NCBI GenBank assembly: GCA_018715025.1
Contig: DVMK01000243.1
Span: 1 to 9,599, forward strand
DNA from: Candidatus Caccousia avistercoris
Lineage (GTDB): Bacteria; Bacillota; Clostridia; Oscillospirales; Acutalibacteraceae
DNA: 9,599 nt
Direction of reading: 5' to 3'
The stretch's first letter is position 1. Each line of letters begins with the position of its first letter. Below are positions 6,155-9,599 of this stretch, piece by piece. Below the pieces are notes generated by a model. That model saw nothing but the letters and a program-made list of their open reading frames with translations. It was not told the origin of the DNA and did not search any database. The position numbers and the translations under genes are program-made.

Positions 6155-8014
6155 TTATCGCGTACCGCTGTTTTTTTGCACGGGAAAATACACCGTGTAG
6201 GCCTCGTTTCCCACGTCGTACAGCGGCTTCAGGTAGAAACCGAGAGGCTGGTTCACCGTCTTGTAGGTTTTGTTCCAGGTGGTCCACCAGCGCTCGTCGT
6301 GAGGGGCCAGCATGGTGGAGGGATCGTTCTTGTCGCCGTAGAGGATCCGTTCTTCCCCCACCAGGCCGGCCAGCACCACAGGGCCGTCCAGGAAGGCCAC
6401 GGTGTCCGGTGCGTCCGGCAGCGGGGCGCAGGTGATTCCCTTGGGGAACTGCACCTCTACCGTGCTGCGGCTCCATTCCCGTTCCAGCACAATGTAACCG
6501 TTTTCTGCGCGAATCGGCTGGCGCTCTCCGTCCAGGAAAAGCTGCGGCTCGCCCTGTACCCAGCGCGGGATCCGGAGGCGAAGGGCAAAAGCCGCGCCCT
6601 CTCCCGCATCCACGGAAATGCGGTACGCATCGTACCGGGGACGATCCTCTATTCTGCGGCATACCTCGTGGATCTCCAGCACGTCGCCGCCCAAATCCGC
6701 CTCTGTCTGGGAAAGGGCGACCCGCCTGCCGCCCACCTCAAAGGAGGTTTGAGAGGGCAGGTACTGGGCTACGGTCACGCCGCTGCCGTTCTGGTAGTAA
6801 ATCCATTCCCGGTACCTGGCGTTGGCCTGCACCAGGGTGCAGTGGCAGCACCAGAAGTGCTCTGTCTCGGATCCCCACTTTTTGTGAGAGCCCGCCGCCA
6901 GGGGCAGGTAGTAGGTGATGAGGCCGGACTCGGGCTCGTGGGGTTCCAGGCACTGGTCTTTGCACTCCCCCTCCCAGAAGCCCTGGGCGAACAGGCCGTT
7001 CCAGATGTTGGCCTCGATGTAATCCGCATACCGCTCCTCGCCGGTCCAGCGGTACAGGTAGTCGGCCAGTCGGATCAGATTGTACACCACGCAGTGCTCC
7101 TGGTTCAGGTCGCCCAGGCGGGCGGCCATCTTGTGCTTGGGCGTCCAGATTTCGCCGCTGGTCTGGCCGCCGGTGGCAAAGCAGCCCCGCTCCTCCACGG
7201 CCTGCCTCCAGTAATTTTCCACGATTTTCCGGTACCGCTCTTCCCCGGTCACCTCGTAGGCCCGGGCGCAGCCCTGCACCTCGGGAATGGTCATGTTGGC
7301 GTGGATGTTGGTGAGCACGTCGACGCCCTGCAGCAGGGGTTCGGTCAGCCGGGGCCTTTCGTAGCGCCGGGCCAGCTCCAGATGTTTGGGATCTTTGGTG
7401 ACAGCGTACAGGTCGCCCCAAAGCTCCATAATGCCGCCGGTTTCCTCCAGGTCCATCATGTCGCTCATGGTTTCGCGGGAAACCTCGTTGGTGAAGCGGT
7501 AGAACCAATCCGCGCAGCCCTTGAGGATTTCCAGCGCCTGCTGGTTCCCGGCGAACAGGTACATGTCAAGCAGGCCCATCATCACCTTGTGGCACACGTA
7601 CTGGGGCGCCCAGAAGTGCCGGCCCTTTTTCAGGCTGTACAGGTATTTTTCCGGGATGGGGAACGCCCAGCCCCCGCCGTTCGCCTCCTGGCAGCGGGCG
7701 ATCTCGCTGACAATAAAATCCGCCTTCGCCTTCAGCCTGGCGTCGCCAATCTCGTCGTACATTCTGGCGGCGGCGCTGAGCCAGTGGCCGGTGAAGGTGC
7801 CGCGGATCTGGCTGAGGGGGCCGTCCCACCCCCAGTGGACGTTTTCCAGCTTCCAGTTCTGCCTGCCGTTCAGGCCTGCCTCTGTGTAGAAGGAAAACAG
7901 CAGGTTTTCCTCCTTCAGCTTCATCAGGTACGCAAAATCCCGCTGGCGCTTTTTCTCTGCCAGCGAGGGCAGAAGCCGTGTTTCCCGTATCATGGAATGA
8001 AGCGCTTCCGTCAT
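6155..8014 (-). CDS. GH127/DUF1680-type cysteine glycosidase (beta-L-arabinofuranosidase-like)
   Basis: Predicted cytoplasmic glycoside hydrolase with a zinc-bound cysteine nucleophile; known GH127 enzymes release beta-L-arabinofuranose or aceric acid. The protein has 619 residues from the ATG at 8014. Residues of about 1-425 look like the helical barrel and the rest like beta-sandwich (LRIPRW at 480-485, FLDGPVVLAG at 541-550). Catalytic residues align with B. longum HypBA1 (Glu322, Glu338, Cys340, Cys417, Cys418, from memory): Glu288 in GGQTSGE, Glu306-His-Cys308 in NQEHC, and Cys389-Cys390 in HFWCCHC. Spacings (18 and 81 residues) are near those of HypBA1 (16 and 77). There is no signal peptide. 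The ATG was chosen because AAGGAGGAGG (8033-8024) lies 9 nt upstream; a TTG three codons earlier sits in that site. It is 28 nt after the permease, so the substrate is probably imported intact. The sugar specificity is unknown. Confidence 0.85.
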   Translation of the reverse strand: MTEALHSMIRETRLLPSLAEKKRQRDFAYLMKLKEENLLFSFYTEAGLNGRQNWKLENVHWGWDGPLSQIRGTFTGHWLSAAARMYDEIGDARLKAKADFIVSEIARCQEANGGGWAFPIPEKYLYSLKKGRHFWAPQYVCHKVMMGLLDMYLFAGNQQALEILKGCADWFYRFTNEVSRETMSDMMDLEETGGIMELWGDLYAVTKDPKHLELARRYERPRLTEPLLQGVDVLTNIHANMTIPEVQGCARAYEVTGEERYRKIVENYWRQAVEERGCFATGGQTSGEIWTPKHKMAARLGDLNQEHCVVYNLIRLADYLYRWTGEERYADYIEANIWNGLFAQGFWEGECKDQCLEPHEPESGLITYYLPLAAGSHKKWGSETEHFWCCHCTLVQANARYREWIYYQNGSGVTVAQYLPSQTSFEVGGRRVALSQTEADLGGDVLEIHEVCRRIEDRPRYDAYRISVDAGEGAAFALRLRIPRWVQGEPQLFLDGERQPIRAENGYIVLEREWSRSTVEVQFPKGITCAPLPDAPDTVAFLDGPVVLAGLVGEERILYGDKNDPSTMLAPHDERWWTTWNKTYKTVNQPLGFYLKPLYDVGNEAYTVYFPVQKNSGTR

Positions 8015-8023
8015 ATAAAACAA

Positions 8024-8033
8024 CCTCCTCCTT
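8024..8033 (-). promoter_or_regulatory. Strong ribosome binding site of the glycosidase
   Basis: AAGGAGGAGG stands 9 nt before the ATG at 8014. The alternative in-frame TTG at 8023 directly abuts it, leaving no room for initiation, so the ATG is the start. Confidence 0.75.
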
Positions 8034-8042
8034 GTTATTCCG

Positions 8043-8915
8043 CTATTTCTCCACGCCTGTGGTCACCGTCATGCCCGCAATAAAATACCGCTGGCAGAAG
8101 TAGTACAAAATCAGACAGGGCAGCGCCGTAATAATGGCCGCGCTCATCTGCATTGGCATCATGGACTGTACGTCCTGAGAGCCGCGCAGGTACATAAGCG
8201 CCAGAGCCGCCGTGCGGTTGGACTCTTGGGTGATGTAGATCAGCGGGCCGAAGAAATCGTTCCAGTGGAACATGAAAATGTAGATGGCCGAGGTGGCCAG
8301 CACGGGCTTGGAAAGAGGGATGTACAGATTCCAGAAAATGCGGAACCTACTGCAGCCGTCGATTTTGGCCGCCTCCCCCAACTCAGAGGGGATCCCCATG
8401 AAGAACTGCCGCATGAGGAACACCTGGAACGCGTCCGCAAAGAACGACAGCAGCCACAGCGGGGCCATGGTGCCGTACAGCCCCATGAATTTGAACAGGA
8501 TGAAACGGGGGTAGAAGATGACCTCTTTGGGCAGCATCATGGTGGCCAGCACCAGCATGAACAGGGCGTTCTTGTACTTGAACCGCTGGGTGGCAAAGCC
8601 GTAAGCCACCAAAGCGCAGGAGAGCATGAAGCCCACCATATTGATGGCCGTCAGCCACACGGTGTTCCAAATATAATGCTGGAACTCAAATTCCGTAAAC
8701 ACTCGCTGGAAATTTTCCAGCGTGGGATTCGGAGGAATCCATCGAATAGGCAAGAGGAACACGTCGCCGGCCTTTTTGAAGGCGGTGGAGATCATCCAGA
8801 AGAAGGGCAGCAGCATGGCCATAGAGCCCAGAATAAGAACGGCATAGATTGCCAGCTTCTGCGGGAGGGAATTGACAACGCCGGGCCGGGCGCTCTTGTA
8901 TTTCGTCCTTTTCAT
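8043..8915 (-). CDS. ABC sugar importer permease, MalG-type
   Basis: Inner-membrane permease half of a carbohydrate ABC importer (CUT1 class). It has 290 residues with about six hydrophobic segments near 19-42, 84-106, 116-139, 146-170, 202-222 and 257-277. The cytoplasmic EAA loop that docks the ATPase is clear: ELGEAAKIDGCSRFRIFWNLYIP begins at 178, with the conserved Gly187. The carboxyl end (YFIAGMTVTTGVEK, near 277-290) is typical of MalG relatives. The ATG at 8915 overlaps the TGA of the upstream permease by ATGA, so translation is coupled. AAGGAGG (8935-8929) is 13 nt upstream, longer than usual, which fits coupling. No ATPase or binding-protein gene is visible; the binding protein probably lies just right of the window and a shared MsmX-like ATPase elsewhere (inference). 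Confidence 0.93.
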   Translation of the reverse strand: MKRTKYKSARPGVVNSLPQKLAIYAVLILGSMAMLLPFFWMISTAFKKAGDVFLLPIRWIPPNPTLENFQRVFTEFEFQHYIWNTVWLTAINMVGFMLSCALVAYGFATQRFKYKNALFMLVLATMMLPKEVIFYPRFILFKFMGLYGTMAPLWLLSFFADAFQVFLMRQFFMGIPSELGEAAKIDGCSRFRIFWNLYIPLSKPVLATSAIYIFMFHWNDFFGPLIYITQESNRTAALALMYLRGSQDVQSMMPMQMSAAIITALPCLILYYFCQRYFIAGMTVTTGVEK

Positions 8916-9599
8916 ACGATTTTCCCATCCTCCTTATTCCCGTAATGCACATGGCCGTTGGAAACCTTCAGGGTAATCATGGTCAGAATGAAAATAATGA
9001 TGAACAGGATCCACGCCTGGGCGCAGGCCTCTCCCATTTTCCGCCACACAAAGGCGTTGTTATAAATGTAGAAGGCGTAAAAGTTGGTGGCGTTGTTGGG
9101 GCCGCCGTCTGTCATAACGAACGCCTGGGTGAAGGTCTGCAGGGAATTGATGATGCCGGTGAGGGTGGTGAACAGCAGCACCGGGCTCATGCTGGGAAGG
9201 GTAATGTAGATGAGCCGCTGCCAGAAGTTGGCCCCGTCGATGTGGGCCGCCTCGTAGAACTCGGTGGAAATGCTCTGCAGCCCCGCCAGGTACAGCACAA
9301 TGTTGGTGCCGATGCCCCACAGGGACACGATGATGAGGGAGGGCAGCGCCCAGTTTTCGTCGTACACCCAGCCGGGGCCCTCAATGCCGAACATGGCCAG
9401 GAAGCCGTTGATAAGGCCGTAATCCGGGTTGTAAATCCACAGCCAGATCACGGAAATCACCACGCCTGACACAATGGCGGGCAGGTAGAAAATGGTGCGG
9501 AACAGCCGCATGCCCGGCAGGGCGTTGTTCAGCAGCATAGCCACAAAGATGGAGAGAATAATGTTAAGGGGGACAGAAAACAGGGTGTAGGTCAGCGTC
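8912..9599 (-). CDS. ABC sugar importer permease, MalF/UgpA-type (cut by right edge)
   Basis: Partner permease of the same CUT1 importer. The reading frame is open from the window edge to the TGA at 8914-8912, giving at least 229 codons. The N-terminal part, including the start, lies beyond the window; the GTG at 9544 is internal valine rather than a start. Visible parts include hydrophobic segments (FVAMLLNNALPGMRLFRTIF, VVISVIWLWIYNP, SLIIVSLWGIGTNIVLYLAG), the EAA loop EFYEAAHIDGANFWQRLIYI, and FVMTDGGPNNAT, a loop typical of MalF/UgpA relatives. The stop overlaps the next start (ATGA). It forms the membrane channel together with the following MalG-type protein. The exact sugar cannot be read from the sequence. 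Confidence 0.92.
   Translation of the reverse strand, partial: TLTYTLFSVPLNIILSIFVAMLLNNALPGMRLFRTIFYLPAIVSGVVISVIWLWIYNPDYGLINGFLAMFGIEGPGWVYDENWALPSLIIVSLWGIGTNIVLYLAGLQSISTEFYEAAHIDGANFWQRLIYITLPSMSPVLLFTTLTGIINSLQTFTQAFVMTDGGPNNATNFYAFYIYNNAFVWRKMGEACAQAWILFIIIFILTMITLKVSNGHVHYGNKEDGKIV

Noticed and set aside
6151..6178. T-rich runs on the plus strand that could be a terminator
   Set aside because: They fall at the 3' end of the glycosidase coding sequence without a stable GC stem before them, and on the minus strand they read as A runs.
6176..8083. Plus-strand open frame of 635 codons
   Set aside because: It is the mirror of the glycosidase gene with a low-complexity Ala/Gly/Val/His-rich product and no family motif. 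The minus-strand frame has intact catalytic residues and a strong ribosome site.
1..9599. Mobile elements, CRISPR arrays, tRNA or rRNA genes
   Set aside because: I saw no transposase, terminal repeats, regularly spaced repeats or cloverleaf-like sequence; nearly all of the window is explained by the listed genes.

Overview
The window (about 60% GC) is one tightly packed block of minus-strand genes. It looks like a butyrate-forming Clostridia genome, possibly Oscillospirales of the Faecalibacterium/Gemmiger/Subdoligranulum kind. That view rests on a gene closely resembling butyryl-CoA:acetate CoA-transferase, DhaK/DhaL kinase subunits, a SorC-type regulator, strong AGGAGG ribosome sites and GC-rich codons. 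The taxonomic guess is inference only.

In transcription order (right to left): two ABC sugar-importer permeases (MalF-type, cut by the right edge, 9599-8912; MalG-type, 8915-8043, sharing ATGA); a cytoplasmic GH127/DUF1680-type cysteine glycosidase (8014-6155); a short AT-rich gap with a promoter and palindromic operator candidates (6062-6154); a SorC regulator (6061-5132); a DhaL-type kinase subunit (5098-4463); a class II ketose-phosphate aldolase (4444-3599); a DhaK-type kinase subunit (3574-2567); and an L-fucose-isomerase-like aldose/ketose isomerase (2552-1065). A rho-independent terminator (1004-1046) closes this operon. After it, a new strong promoter (945-974) drives the butyryl-CoA:acetate CoA-transferase gene, cut by the left edge (873-1).

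Read together, the sugar genes form a plausible complete route. An oligosaccharide or glycoside enters through the ABC importer and the Cys-dependent glycosidase releases a monosaccharide in the cytoplasm. The isomerase makes the ketose, DhaK+DhaL phosphorylate it at C1, and the class II aldolase yields DHAP plus a short aldehyde. The logic matches the fucose/rhamnose pathways (isomerase, kinase, aldolase), but the kinase and aldolase come from unrelated families. The true sugar is not determined by the sequence. The CoA-transferase is a separate transcription unit making butyrate, and its link with the sugar operon may be only adjacency.
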